A stretch of 64,000 nt of DNA from Gillisia limnaea DSM 15749 (GTDB taxonomy: Bacteria > Bacteroidota > Bacteroidia > Flavobacteriales > Flavobacteriaceae): contig NZ_JH594606.1 of NCBI RefSeq assembly GCF_000243235.1, forward strand, positions 662,934 to 726,933, in the 5' to 3' direction. Under the pieces are notes generated by a model that saw nothing but the letters and a program-made list of their open reading frames with translations, had not been told where the DNA came from and made no database searches. Below are positions 63,989 to 64,000 of the stretch, piece by piece (within the stretch, counting starts at the first letter, position 1; each line of letters begins with the position of its first letter). Position numbers and translations under genes: made by a program.

Positions 63989-64000
63989 TTTTCTTCAGAT

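Overview
The window is a chromosomal segment of a member of the Flavobacteriaceae (Bacteroidota). The evidence is low GC with very AT-rich spacers, almost no Shine-Dalgarno sequences except in front of rpsU, several upstream boxes of the Bacteroidota type TAnnTTTG, many TonB-era outer-membrane and lipoprotein genes, family-specific proteins (DUF3467 after rpoC, DUF2851, DUF4369), and a tmRNA tag GENNYALAA. The genus cannot be fixed from sequence alone; the gene content would fit the Gramella/Christiangramia/Salegentibacter group.

Layout. 1-6.5 kb: secreted S1/P1 nuclease (cut by the window edge), SPFH membrane protein, alpha/beta hydrolase, Arc-like regulator and HAD phosphatase in a row, DUF819 transporter, DUF4369 lipoprotein. 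6.5-7.3 kb: a noncoding patch with a modular palindromic repeat and a 137-bp tandem triplication that carries the 3' end of tRNA-Thr. 7.3-13.9 kb: metabolic genes (phosphomannose isomerase, peroxiredoxin, QueD, Idi), prfC, an SDR, a broken DUF962 gene, a GNAT enzyme and DUF3467. 14.1-29.3 kb, all on the minus strand: the classical information-processing block rpsU, xerC, hpf, four tRNAs, tuf, tRNA-Trp, secE, nusG, rplK, rplA, rplJ, rplL, rpoB, rpoC. 29.4-54.8 kb: mixed housekeeping and envelope genes, including an acyl-CoA dehydrogenase whose 3' tail is tandemly repeated, an alanine symporter with unusual N-terminal domains, a CBS-type PLP enzyme, a LolC/E-like FtsX permease, a NamZ-like muramidase, an outer-membrane barrel/TPR pair, ftsE and typA. 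55-60 kb: kdsA, then a porin, a BCCT osmolyte transporter and a universal stress protein, closed by a second copy of the kdsA 3' tail. 60-64 kb: EEP phosphatase, Lys1-like dehydrogenase, a probable Flavo-1-like RNA, ssrA (tmRNA), a GIY-YIG nuclease gene and a decayed coding remnant.

Most unusual feature: four unrelated genes (tRNA-Thr, acyl-CoA dehydrogenase, kdsA, ssrA) each have an extra copy of only their 3' end close by. Two of these are tandem arrays that join a gene tail to a terminator-like hairpin (periods 137 and 88 bp). One brackets a 4-kb transporter cassette, and one lies beyond a GIY-YIG nuclease gene. Whether one mechanism made them all is inference, but this is the part of the window I would examine first. 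Other points of interest are the perfect Shine-Dalgarno sequence of rpsU, a terminator hairpin that runs directly into the xerC start codon, and a dispersed repeat built of constant blocks and exchangeable palindromes. No rRNA, CRISPR array, insertion sequence with transposase, or prophage was seen.
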